From assembly GCA_903904005.1 (NCBI GenBank), contig CAIVAR010000142.1, positions 1 to 52,362 on the forward strand: a stretch of DNA of 52,362 nucleotides, written 5' to 3'. The position numbers and the translations under genes were made by a program. Positions 28,478-35,518 of this stretch are shown piece by piece (position 1 is the first letter of the stretch; each line of letters starts with the position of its first letter). The DNA comes from an uncultured Anaeromyxobacter sp. (GTDB lineage Bacteria > Myxococcota > Myxococcia > Myxococcales > Anaeromyxobacteraceae). The notes below the pieces were generated by a model. The model was not told the DNA's origin. It made no database searches and saw only the letters and a program-made list of their open reading frames with translations.

Positions 28478-29626
28478 TTGAGGAATCCGCCCCGAAATCC
28501 CGCGCTCGACGCCATCCCCCGGAACCTCATGGTCGAGCTCGACGAGAGGAAGGCCGCGCTGCGCCGGGCGGGGCGGAAGCTCCACGACTTCGGACTGGGG
28601 GACCCCCTCGAGCCCACCCCGCCCTTCCTGCGGGAGGCGCTCCGGGCGGCCGTCCCCGAGGTCTCGCAGTATCCGAGCCCGCTCGGGACGCCGGCGCTCC
28701 GCGGGGCGGCGGCGGCCTACCTGGCTCGCCGCTTCGGGGTGGCCGTAGACCCCGACCGGCAGGTGGTCCCCGCCACCGGGGCGAAGGAGGCCATCTTCCA
28801 CCTGCCGCTGGCCTTCCGGGGCGGGGCCCGCCGGAAGGTGATCCTGCCCGACCCGGGGTACCCCACCTACGAGGCCGGGGCCCGGATGGCGGGGCTCGAG
28901 CCGGTGAAGGTGCCGCTCCGGGCCGGAAACGGCTTCCTGCTCGAGCCGGGAGACCTGCCCGCCTCGCTCCTCGACGAGACCCTTCTCCTCTGGGTGAACT
29001 ATCCGCACAACCCCACCGGCGCGGTGGCGCCGCGCGCCTACCTGGAGCGGGTGGGGAAGGCCGCCCTCGACCACGGCTTCGTGCTCGTCGCCGACGAGTG
29101 CTACGCCGACATCTGGTTCGACGAGCCGCCGCTCTCCATGCTTCAAATCCAGGTCGAGAACGTGCTCGCCATCCACTCCTGCTCGAAGCGCAGCGGGATG
29201 ACCGGGTACCGCAGCGGCTTCGTGGCCGGCGACGCCGACCTGGTGGCCCAGGTGAAGCGGATGCGCTCCCACCCCGGCGTGGCCTCGCCCGACTTCGTGT
29301 CGGCGGCGGCGGTGGCCGCCTGGGGCGACGACGCCCACGTGGCCGCGCGGCGCGAGGTCTTCCGCCAGAAGCGCGACCGGCTCGTCGCCTTCTTCCGGGA
29401 GCACGGGCTGAAGGTGCAGGGCTCCGACGCCACGCTCTACCTCTGGGTGGAGGTGCCGGCCGGACAGTCGTCGGCGGGCTACGCGTCGCGGCTGCTCGAC
29501 GAGGCCATCGTGGTCTCGCCGGGCACGGCCTTCGGGGCGGCCGGCGAGGGGTTCGTGCGGGTCAGCCTGGTCCCCACGTTGCAGGACATCGAGGAGGCGG
29601 TTCAGCGATGGCGAACGGTACGGTGA
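28478..29626 (+). CDS. dapC: Succinyldiaminopimelate transaminase
   Basis: 382 residues from a TTG start with GGAGGAG 11 nt upstream. Fold type I aminotransferase: YPSPLGTPALRGAAAAYLARRFG near the N-terminus, NYPHNPTG (about 170-177), DECYADIWF and the PLP Lys in CSKRSGMTGYRSGF (about 233-246). Class assignment to DapC rests on the directly following dapD and dapE. Without that context it would be called a LL-DAP or aspartate-type aminotransferase. It makes N-succinyl-LL-2,6-diaminopimelate from the keto acid and glutamate in lysine and peptidoglycan precursor synthesis. It overlaps dapD by 19 nt. Confidence 0.9.
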   Translation: MRNPPRNPALDAIPRNLMVELDERKAALRRAGRKLHDFGLGDPLEPTPPFLREALRAAVPEVSQYPSPLGTPALRGAAAAYLARRFGVAVDPDRQVVPATGAKEAIFHLPLAFRGGARRKVILPDPGYPTYEAGARMAGLEPVKVPLRAGNGFLLEPGDLPASLLDETLLLWVNYPHNPTGAVAPRAYLERVGKAALDHGFVLVADECYADIWFDEPPLSMLQIQVENVLAIHSCSKRSGMTGYRSGFVAGDADLVAQVKRMRSHPGVASPDFVSAAAVAAWGDDAHVAARREVFRQKRDRLVAFFREHGLKVQGSDATLYLWVEVPAGQSSAGYASRLLDEAIVVSPGTAFGAAGEGFVRVSLVPTLQDIEEAVQRWRTVR

Positions 29627-30447
29627 TGGCGGTGGACGACGTCCGGCGCAGGGTGGAGGCGGCCTGGGTGGACCGGTCGAGGCTCACCGACCCGTCCCAC
29701 CGCGAGGCGATCCTCGCCGCGGTGGCCGGGCTCGACCGGGGCACGCTGCGGGTGGCCGAGAAGGCGGCGGGCGAGTGGACGGTGAACGCCTGGCTCATGC
29801 AGGCCGTGAACCTCTACTTCGCCGTCACCGGCATGGAGACGCAGGACTACGGCCCCTTCCAGATCCGCGACAAGATCCCGCTCAAGAAGGACCTGGAGGC
29901 CGCCGGCATCCGCGTCGTGCCGGGCGGCATCGTCCGCTACGGCGCCTACGTGGCGCCCGGCGCGGTGGTCCTGCCCGGCTTCGTGAACATCGGGGCCCGG
30001 GTGGGCAGGGGGACCATGGTCGACACCTGGGCCACGGTGGGTTCCTGCGCGCAGGTGGGGGACAACGTCCACCTGGCCGGCGGCGTGGGAATCGGCGGCG
30101 TGCTCGAGCCGCCCGGAGCCCGCCCCAACATCATCGAGGACGACTGCTTCATCGGGAGCCGCTGCATCCTCGTCGAGGGGGTGCTGGTGGAGGAGGGGGC
30201 GGTGCTCGGCGCCAACGTCGTCATCACCGGGTCCACCCCCATCATCGACGTCACCGGACCCGAGGAGGTGGTGCTGAAGAAGCGGGTCCCGGCCCGTTCG
30301 GTGGTGATCCCGGGGACGCGGCCGAAGAAGTACCCGGCCGGTACCTACCAGATCCCCTGCGCACTCATCGTGGGGCGGCGCAGCGCGGCCACCGACAAGA
30401 AGGTCTCGCTCAACGACGCACTCCGGGAGTTCGAGGTCTCGGTGTGA
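29608..30447 (+). CDS. dapD: Tetrahydrodipicolinate N-succinyltransferase
   Basis: 279 residues. An N-terminal helical domain (about 1-100) is followed by a left-handed parallel beta helix with hexapeptide repeats (VAPGAVVLPGFVNIGARVGRG, VGSCAQVGDNVHLAGGVGIGGVLEP) as in DapD. It transfers succinyl from succinyl-CoA to tetrahydrodipicolinate. The start at 29608 has GAGGAGG 10 nt upstream. ATG at 29626, exactly at the dapC stop, is an alternative. It overlaps dapE by 4 nt. Confidence 0.97.
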   Translation: MANGTVMAVDDVRRRVEAAWVDRSRLTDPSHREAILAAVAGLDRGTLRVAEKAAGEWTVNAWLMQAVNLYFAVTGMETQDYGPFQIRDKIPLKKDLEAAGIRVVPGGIVRYGAYVAPGAVVLPGFVNIGARVGRGTMVDTWATVGSCAQVGDNVHLAGGVGIGGVLEPPGARPNIIEDDCFIGSRCILVEGVLVEEGAVLGANVVITGSTPIIDVTGPEEVVLKKRVPARSVVIPGTRPKKYPAGTYQIPCALIVGRRSAATDKKVSLNDALREFEVSV

Positions 30448-31547
30448 CCACGCCGCCCGCCGGGATCGCGCCCCTCGCCGAGGCGCTCGCTGCGCGAACC
30501 GAGGCGCTCTGCGCCGTGCCCTCGCCCATCGGCGAGGAGAAGGCGCTCTGCGACGCGCTGGAGGGCTGGGCGCGCGGGCGGGGCTTCCGGGTGCGGCGGG
30601 TGGAGAACTCGCTCGTGGTCCGGGTCGACCCCGAGGCGGGCGCGCAGGGGCGGCCGCTCGTGGCCCTGTGCGGCCACCTCGACACCGTCCCGGTCCACGA
30701 GGGTGACCGGGGGGCGCCGCGCCGGGAGGGCGGGCGCATCGTCGCGCCCGGCGCCTCCGACATGAAGTCGGGGGTGGCGGTGGCGCTCGAGCTTGCCGAT
30801 CGGGTTCCCCGCGCGGCCCGCTTCGCCGACCTGGCGCTCGTCCTCTACTCCCGCGAGGAGGGGCCCTACCTCGAGAACGAGCTCGGGCCGGTACTCGACG
30901 CGTCGCCCGAGCTCCGGGGCGCGGCGCTCGCGGTGTGCCTCGAGCCCACCGACGGTCGCCTCGCCCTGGGGTGCGTGGGCTCCCTCCACGCCACCCTCAC
31001 GTTCACCGGGCGTGCGGCCCACTCGGCCCGCCCCTGGCAGGGGGAGAACGCCGTGCACCGGGCCGGGGGGCTGCTCGCCGAGCTGGCCGGGCGCGCCCCC
31101 CGCGACGTGCTCTCCGGGGGGCTGCCGTTCCGGGAGGTGACGAGCGTCACGCGCATCGAGGGAGGCCGGGCCCGAAACGTCGTCCCCGACCACTGCACGC
31201 TCAACCTGAACTTCCGCTTCGCGCCCGACCGGTCGGCCGAGGACGCCGCCGGCGAGGTGGAGGCGCTGGCGAGCCGCTTCGGCGCCACGGTCGAGGTGAC
31301 CGATCGGGCCCCGTCCTGCCCGGCCTTCGCCGAGAACGCGCTGGTGGCGCGGCTGCGTGAACGTGCCGGCCTCGAGGTGGAGCCCAAGCAGGCCTGGACC
31401 GACGTGGCGCGCCTCGCCGCCGCCGGGATCCCGGCGGTGAATTTCGGGCCGGGCGCGACCGCCCAGGCCCACCAGCGCGGGGAGTGGGTGGAGGTGGCCG
31501 CCATCGAGTCCGCCTACCGCGCCCTGGAACGGTTTTTGACACCCTGA
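30444..31547 (+). CDS. dapE: Succinyl-diaminopimelate desuccinylase
   Basis: 367 residues, GTG start overlapping dapD. M20 metallopeptidase with the conserved CGHLDTVP (about 72-79, metal His and Asp), GASDMKSGVAV (about 108-118), the catalytic Glu pair in SREEGPY and a dimerisation domain with AHSARPWQGENA. The actinobacterial-type DapE resembles it more than the E. coli one. It completes the succinylase route: with dapC and dapD it forms a three-gene operon giving LL-diaminopimelate. Confidence 0.93.
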   Translation: MTTPPAGIAPLAEALAARTEALCAVPSPIGEEKALCDALEGWARGRGFRVRRVENSLVVRVDPEAGAQGRPLVALCGHLDTVPVHEGDRGAPRREGGRIVAPGASDMKSGVAVALELADRVPRAARFADLALVLYSREEGPYLENELGPVLDASPELRGAALAVCLEPTDGRLALGCVGSLHATLTFTGRAAHSARPWQGENAVHRAGGLLAELAGRAPRDVLSGGLPFREVTSVTRIEGGRARNVVPDHCTLNLNFRFAPDRSAEDAAGEVEALASRFGATVEVTDRAPSCPAFAENALVARLRERAGLEVEPKQAWTDVARLAAAGIPAVNFGPGATAQAHQRGEWVEVAAIESAYRALERFLTP

Positions 31548-31569
31548 TCGAGGTTTCCCGCCGATCCGC

Positions 31570-31596
31570 TTGACGGCGCGCGGCGCCGCGTTACAT
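31570..31596 (+). promoter_or_regulatory. Candidate promoter of the arsR-yceI unit
   Basis: TTGACG (31570-31575) and TTACAT (31591-31596) are separated by 15 nt. Transcription would start around 31603, inside the palindrome at 31601-31614 and 8 nt or less before the ATG, so the transcript may be leaderless or nearly so. Confidence 0.45.
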
Positions 31597-31600
31597 CGAC

Positions 31601-31614
31601 ACATATCGATATGT
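31601..31614 (+). promoter_or_regulatory. Palindromic operator at the arsR start codon
   Basis: ACATATCGATATGT is a perfect 14-bp palindrome, A/T-rich in GC-rich DNA, covering the predicted transcription start and the ATG of the ArsR-type gene. ArsR-family regulators usually bind such palindromes over their own promoter. Confidence 0.6.
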
Positions 31615-31922
31615 CGATGGATCGGGCGGGCGACAGGCTGGTCAAGGTGGCGAAGGCGCTGGGGGACCCCACCCGGCTCGAGCTCCTGCGCCGCATCTCG
31701 GCGGCCGGGGAGATCTGCTGCAAGGATCTGGTGACCCTCTTCCCGGTCTCCCAGGCCACGGTCTCGCACCACCTCAAGATCCTCGTCGACGCCGGGCTGG
31801 TGGCGGTGCGGCGGCAGGGGCAGTTCGGCTGGTACAGCCTGCGCCCGCTGGCCGTCGCGCAGCACGCCGCGCTCCTCGGCAAGACCCTCTCGCCCCGGCG
31901 CCGGAAGCCCGCGCCGCGGTGA
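31611..31922 (+). CDS. ArsR-family transcriptional regulator
   Basis: 103 residues, a single winged-helix domain (about 10-85): KALGDPTRLELLRRI, CCKDLVTLFPVSQATVSHHLKILVDAGLV and a wing ending in WYSLRPLA. A Cys pair, C35-C36 (EICCKD), sits where the metal-binding CxCxxC of classical ArsR would be, but the full motif is absent, so the signal may be something other than arsenite. It is 86 nt upstream of yceI on the same strand and probably represses it together with itself. The ATG at 31614 or 31617 cannot be fully excluded as start, but 31611 overlaps the operator neatly. Confidence 0.88.
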   Translation: MSMDRAGDRLVKVAKALGDPTRLELLRRISAAGEICCKDLVTLFPVSQATVSHHLKILVDAGLVAVRRQGQFGWYSLRPLAVAQHAALLGKTLSPRRRKPAPR

Positions 31923-31949
31923 ACCCCGATGACCCTTTTCCCGACCCCT

Positions 31950-31972
31950 GGGTGTCTCCACCGGAGACACCC
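31950..31972 (+). promoter_or_regulatory. Perfect 10-bp hairpin between arsR and yceI
   Basis: GGGTGTCTCC (31950-31959) and GGAGACACCC (31963-31972) with the 3-nt loop ACC. It lies 36 nt before the yceI start. It may be an operator for another regulator, an mRNA processing or stabilising stem, or an attenuator. There is no T run. Confidence 0.5.
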
Positions 31973-32008
31973 CCCAACGCAGCAAGACCCGCACAGGAGA
32001 AGCCTCAC

Positions 32009-32596
32009 ATGAACCGCATGACCCGCATCGCCGCGGTGGCCCTCGCCATCGCCCCCGCCCTGGCCTTCGGCCAGGCGGCCACCTGGAACATCGACAGCTC
32101 GCACTCCCGCACCGGTTTCAGCGTGAAGCACCTCGTCATCTCCGACGTGAAGGGGGACTTCTCGAAGACCTCCGGCTCCGCCCAGGTCGACGAGGCCGAC
32201 CTCTCGAAGTCGAGCGTCACCGTGACCATCGACGCCGCCTCGGTCGACACCCGCGACGAGAAGCGCGACGGCCACCTCAAGTCTGCCGACTTCTTCGACG
32301 TGGCCAAGTTCCCGACCATCACCTTCAAGTCCACCAAGGTCGAGGCCGGCAAGGACGGCGCCCTCACCGTGACCGGCGACCTCACCCTGCACGGGGTCAC
32401 CAAGCCCGTCGCCCTCGAGGGTTCGATCACGGCCGCCATCCAGGATCCGAAGGGCAACGCGCGCCGCGGCGTCTCCTTCTCCGGCAAGCTCAACCGGCGC
32501 GACTTCGGCATCGCCTACGGACCCGCCGCGGTGATCGGCGACGAGGTGAAGCTCGACATCCAGGCCGAGATCGTGAAGGAGCAGCCCAAGAAGTAG
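32009..32596 (+). CDS. YceI family periplasmic lipid-binding protein
   Basis: 195 residues with a signal peptide (about 1-22, cleavage at AFG-QA). The mature part is one YceI lipocalin-like beta barrel: TWNIDSSHSRTGFSVKHLVISDVKGDF at the start, DGHLKSADFFDVAKFPTITFKST in the middle and RDFGI near the end. YceI proteins bind isoprenoid or polyprenyl lipids in the periplasm. AGGAGA precedes the ATG. It probably belongs to one unit with the ArsR-type gene upstream. Confidence 0.94.
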   Translation: MNRMTRIAAVALAIAPALAFGQAATWNIDSSHSRTGFSVKHLVISDVKGDFSKTSGSAQVDEADLSKSSVTVTIDAASVDTRDEKRDGHLKSADFFDVAKFPTITFKSTKVEAGKDGALTVTGDLTLHGVTKPVALEGSITAAIQDPKGNARRGVSFSGKLNRRDFGIAYGPAAVIGDEVKLDIQAEIVKEQPKK

Positions 32597-32601
32597 CGGG
32601 A

Positions 32602-32618
32602 ACGGACCGAGGGTCCGT
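32602..32618 (+). terminator. Terminator-like hairpin after yceI
   Basis: ACGGACC (32602-32608) and GGTCCGT (32612-32618) with loop GAG, followed by a second GC-rich inverted repeat at about 32619-32639. There is no T run, so termination is only suggested by position right after the yceI stop. Confidence 0.35.
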
Positions 32619-32699
32619 GCCGCGCCCGGTCCGGGCGGCGCGATCGCCCGGGATCCCATCGCGGCGGCGGGCACGGAGGTTGCTCCGGCTCGCCGCCAC

Positions 32700-33371
32700 A
32701 TGCATTCCGGAACCTGGAAGGTGGACGGCCCGCGCGAGCGCATGCTCGCATCCGGCCCCGCGGCGCTCTCCGACGCGGAGCTCCTGGCGCTCGTGATCGG
32801 TTCCGGCTCCGGCCGGATGTCGGCACGGGCCGCCGCGCTCGCACTGGCAGAGAGGGCACCGCTCTCCGAGCTCGCCTGGGCCCATCCCGGAATGCTCGCC
32901 GGGCGCCCTGGTGTCGGTCCGGCCCGGGCGGCCGCACTGGCGGCAGCCTTCGAGCTCGGTCGCCGGGGGGCCTGGTCGCCGCCGCGGCGGGGGGACCGCA
33001 TCCTCGAGCCGGCCCGCGTGGCCGAGCTGATGCGCGCGGCCGCCCACGGCGACCGGGAGTGCTTCCACGTGGTGATGCTCGACGTGCGCGGCCGGCTGCT
33101 CCGGGCCGAGCGGGTGGCCGAGGGATCGCTCACCCAGTGCCCGGTCTCGCCGCGCGACGCGCTGCGCCCGGCGGTGCGGGACGGGGCGCACGGGGTGATC
33201 TTCGTCCACAACCACCCCTCGGGCGACCCATCCCCCTCCGCCGAGGACGCCGACCTGACCGAGCGGCTGCGCGCCGCCGCCGAGCTCGTGGGGGTGCTGG
33301 CTCGCGACCACGTCATCGTCGCGACCGGTGGCTACTTCAGCTTCGTCGAGGCGGGGAGGTGGAGGAGGTGA
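32700..33371 (+). CDS. RadC family JAB/MPN-domain protein
   Basis: 223 residues. An N-terminal helix-hairpin-helix-like region (about 10-85; LLALVIGSGSGRMS, RPGVGPARAAALAAAFELGRR) precedes the RadC/MPN+ domain with the zinc motif HNHPSGDPSPSAED (about 168-181) and a Glu near 118. The family was once linked to recombination repair, but its function is unclear. It lies between yceI and the VapBC-like pair on the same strand. The ribosome-binding site before the ATG is weak. Confidence 0.9.
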   Translation: MHSGTWKVDGPRERMLASGPAALSDAELLALVIGSGSGRMSARAAALALAERAPLSELAWAHPGMLAGRPGVGPARAAALAAAFELGRRGAWSPPRRGDRILEPARVAELMRAAAHGDRECFHVVMLDVRGRLLRAERVAEGSLTQCPVSPRDALRPAVRDGAHGVIFVHNHPSGDPSPSAEDADLTERLRAAAELVGVLARDHVIVATGGYFSFVEAGRWRR

Positions 33372-33385
33372 GGGGGATGAAGGAG

Positions 33386-33414
33386 TTGATGGCCGGCTCC
33401 GTAAGTAATACTCT
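33386..33414 (+). promoter_or_regulatory. Promoter of the VapBC-like pair
   Basis: TTGATG (33386-33391), a 17-nt spacer, then TACTCT (33409-33414). The -10 is the left arm of the 20-bp palindrome, so a regulator bound there would block RNA polymerase. Confidence 0.55.
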
Positions 33415-33428
33415 TACCGGTAAGAGTA
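33409..33428 (+). promoter_or_regulatory. 20-bp perfect palindrome, operator of the toxin-antitoxin pair
   Basis: TACTCTTACCGGTAAGAGTA is perfectly symmetric. It overlaps the -10 and transcription start and lies 14 nt before the antitoxin ATG. Antitoxins of the AbrB/MazE fold typically bind such a site as dimers and repress their own operon. Confidence 0.75.
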
Positions 33429-33442
33429 AGAGGAGGCCGGAC

Positions 33443-33679
33443 ATGCGCATCACCAGCAAGGGACAGGTCACCATTCCGCAGGCGTTCCGCGAGAAGGCGG
33501 GGCTCCTGCCGGGGACCGAGGTGGAGTTCGACTTCGACGGGGGAGCGGTCCTGATCCGGCGAGCGCAGGACCCGGCAACGCCCGGCCGCGGCGCGCGCAT
33601 CGTGGAACTCCTCCGGGGTTCGGCGACGATCCGGATGAGCACCGACGAGATCATGGCGCTCACGCGCGGTGAAGATTGA
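33443..33679 (+). CDS. AbrB/MazE-fold antitoxin
   Basis: 78 residues. The N-terminal swapped-hairpin domain is plain: MRITSKGQVTIPQAFREKAGLLPGTEVEF (about 1-29), the SpoVT/AbrB pattern. The C-terminal tail (about 45-78, ARIVELLRGSATIRMSTDEIMALTRGED) is the usual toxin-binding part. GAGGAGG precedes the ATG. It overlaps the PIN toxin gene by 4 nt and should neutralise it and autoregulate through the palindrome upstream. Confidence 0.92.
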   Translation: MRITSKGQVTIPQAFREKAGLLPGTEVEFDFDGGAVLIRRAQDPATPGRGARIVELLRGSATIRMSTDEIMALTRGED

Positions 33680-34086
33680 GCGTCCTCGTCGACAGCAACG
33701 TGCTCATCGACGTCGCCGAGGACGACCCCGTCTGGGGGGCATGGTCCAGGGGCGCACTCGAGCGGCTTGCCGACTCCTCCCCGCTCGTCCTGAACCCCCT
33801 CGTCTACGCCGAGGTGTCGGTGAGCTACGCCCGCATCGAGGAGGTGGAGCGGTTCCTTCCCGCCACCGTGTACCGCAGGGAAGCCCTGCCGTACGAGGCG
33901 GCGTTCCTGGCCGGGAAGGTCTTCCTCGAGTACCGGCGGCGCGGCGGCCGAAGCCGCTCCCCGCTCCCCGACTTCTACATCGGCGCCCACGCCGCGGTGT
34001 GCGGCCACCGGCTCCTCACCCGCGACGCGACCCGCTACCGGACCTACTTTCCGCGCCTGGACATCATCGCGCCCGACGCCGCCTGA
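33676..34086 (+). CDS. PIN-domain ribonuclease toxin (VapC-like)
   Basis: 136 residues from a TTG start overlapping the antitoxin stop. The acidic PIN residues are in place: D6 in VLVDSNVLID, E46 in YAEVS, D99 in LPDFYIGAHA and D117 in LTRDATRY. VapC toxins cleave specific RNAs, often tRNA or rRNA loops. The target here is unknown. All four acidic residues are intact, so the toxin is likely active. It is convergent with ssb, 37 nt away. Confidence 0.92.
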   Translation: MSVLVDSNVLIDVAEDDPVWGAWSRGALERLADSSPLVLNPLVYAEVSVSYARIEEVERFLPATVYRREALPYEAAFLAGKVFLEYRRRGGRSRSPLPDFYIGAHAAVCGHRLLTRDATRYRTYFPRLDIIAPDAA

Positions 34087-34123
34087 GGGCGACGCCGGGC
34101 GCTGGACAATCCGAGACCGTTCC

Positions 34124-34612
34124 CTAGAAGGGGATGTCGTCGCCGCCGGAGCCGCCGCCCGGCCCGTCCTCGAACCCGGCCGGAGGACCGCTGCCCTCGT
34201 CGGGTGCGCTGGGGCCGCGCTGTCCGCCACCCGCGCCACCCGCGCCACCAGGGCCGCCCGCGCCGCGGGCGCCACCAGCGGCGCCGCCGCCGAGGAAGCG
34301 AACCGAGTCGGCCACGATCTTCACGCGCGACCGCTCCTGCCCCGACGTCTTGTCCTGCCACTTGTCGGTCTTGAGCCGCCCCTCGACGTAGACCTGGCGA
34401 CCCTTGGCCAGGTACTCGCCGACCTGCTCGGCCTGCTTGCCCCAGACCTCGACGTCGTGCCACTCGGTCTCCTCCTTCTTCTGGCCCGACGCCTTGTCGG
34501 TCCAGGAGCGGGAGGTGGCGATGCGGAGGTTGGCGACCGCCTGGCCGCCGGCGGTGTAGCGGACCTCGGGATCCTTCCCGAGGTTTCCGATGAGGATGAC
34601 CTTGTTGACCAT
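34124..34612 (-). CDS. ssb: Single-stranded DNA-binding protein
   Basis: 162 residues. An N-terminal OB fold (1-108: [63 protein letters not shown]) is followed by a Gly-rich disordered linker (about 110-156) and the conserved acidic tip DDIPF that recruits repair and replication proteins. It is divergent from the modA-like gene. It is probably the housekeeping copy, given full length and intact tip. Confidence 0.98.
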   Translation of the reverse strand: MVNKVILIGNLGKDPEVRYTAGGQAVANLRIATSRSWTDKASGQKKEETEWHDVEVWGKQAEQVGEYLAKGRQVYVEGRLKTDKWQDKTSGQERSRVKIVADSVRFLGGGAAGGARGAGGPGGAGGAGGGQRGPSAPDEGSGPPAGFEDGPGGGSGGDDIPF

Positions 34613-34712
34613 GGCGAAACCCTTCCTGTTCGTCGCCTGGCTGCGAGCGAATCGTTCGAGCGGGACGATGCGGAAAGGACCCTAGCAACGGGATCTGACA
34701 GAATCGGTGGGC

Positions 34713-35498
34713 ATGCGCCTGCCCGCGATGCTCCTCCTCGTCGCCGCGATCCTGCCAACCCGGGCCGGGCATGCGTTCGAGCCCGGGTCGATCTCCGTGG
34801 CGGTCGCGGCCAACCTGAAGCCCGCCTTCGAGGAGCTCGCGGCGCGGTTCCAGGCGGCGAACCCGGGCGTCCAGGTGAAGGCGACCTACGGGGCGTCGGG
34901 GATCTTCTTCGCCCAGATCGCGAACGGCGCGCCCTTCGACCTGTTCCTGTCGGCAGACGCCGGGCTCCCGGCCCGCGTCGTCGCCGATGGCCTCGCCGAC
35001 GGGAAGGCCTTCACCTACGCCATCGGGAGGCTCGTGGTCTGGGTGGCGAAGGACGCGCGGGTGGACCTCGAAGGGAAGGGGCTCCAGGCCCTCGCCGATC
35101 CGTCGATCCGACGGATCGCCATCGCCAACCCCGAGATGGCGCCGTACGGGCGCGCGGCACGGACGGCGCTCGAGCGGGCCGGGCTCCTGCCGGCGCTCCA
35201 GGCACGGATCGTCACCGGCCAGAGCGTCGCGCAGGCCGCGCAGTTCGCCGAGAGCGGGAACGCCCAGGCGGCCTTCCTGCCGCTGTCGCTCACGCTCGCC
35301 CCCCCGCTCTCCACGGCCGGGCGAACCTGGGCCGTCCCGTCCACGAGCCACGAGCCCATCGAGCAGGCGGGCGTGGTGCTGCGGGGGGGGCGTCAGCCGG
35401 CGAGGGCCCGGGAACTGGCGGTGTTCCTCGTCGGCGACGTCGCCCGGGGCGTGCTCGCGCGACACGGCTACGACCTGCCGGCGCCTCCGCCGCCGTGA
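34713..35498 (+). CDS. ModA-like molybdate/extracytoplasmic substrate-binding protein
   Basis: About 261 residues with a signal peptide (about 1-21). The mature part has the type II periplasmic-binding fold of ModA: ISVAVAANLKPAFEELAARFQ, KATYGASGIFFAQIANGAPFDLFLSADAG, then IAIANPEMAPYGRAA and IVTGQSVAQAAQFAESGNAQAAFLP. These match the ModA sites that grip the oxyanion, so molybdate or tungstate binding is likely. No permease or ATPase genes (modB, modC) follow; the next gene is on the opposite strand. The ATG at 34713 was preferred over a GTG at 34707. Confidence 0.88.
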   Translation: MRLPAMLLLVAAILPTRAGHAFEPGSISVAVAANLKPAFEELAARFQAANPGVQVKATYGASGIFFAQIANGAPFDLFLSADAGLPARVVADGLADGKAFTYAIGRLVVWVAKDARVDLEGKGLQALADPSIRRIAIANPEMAPYGRAARTALERAGLLPALQARIVTGQSVAQAAQFAESGNAQAAFLPLSLTLAPPLSTAGRTWAVPSTSHEPIEQAGVVLRGGRQPARARELAVFLVGDVARGVLARHGYDLPAPPPP

Positions 35499-35518
35499 AG
35501 CTGGGATTCTAGGCGCCC

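Noticed and set aside
34130-34290. Gly-rich repeats in the ssb gene as a separate repeat element
   Set aside because: They encode the normal flexible Gly-rich linker of SSB and vary in unit length.
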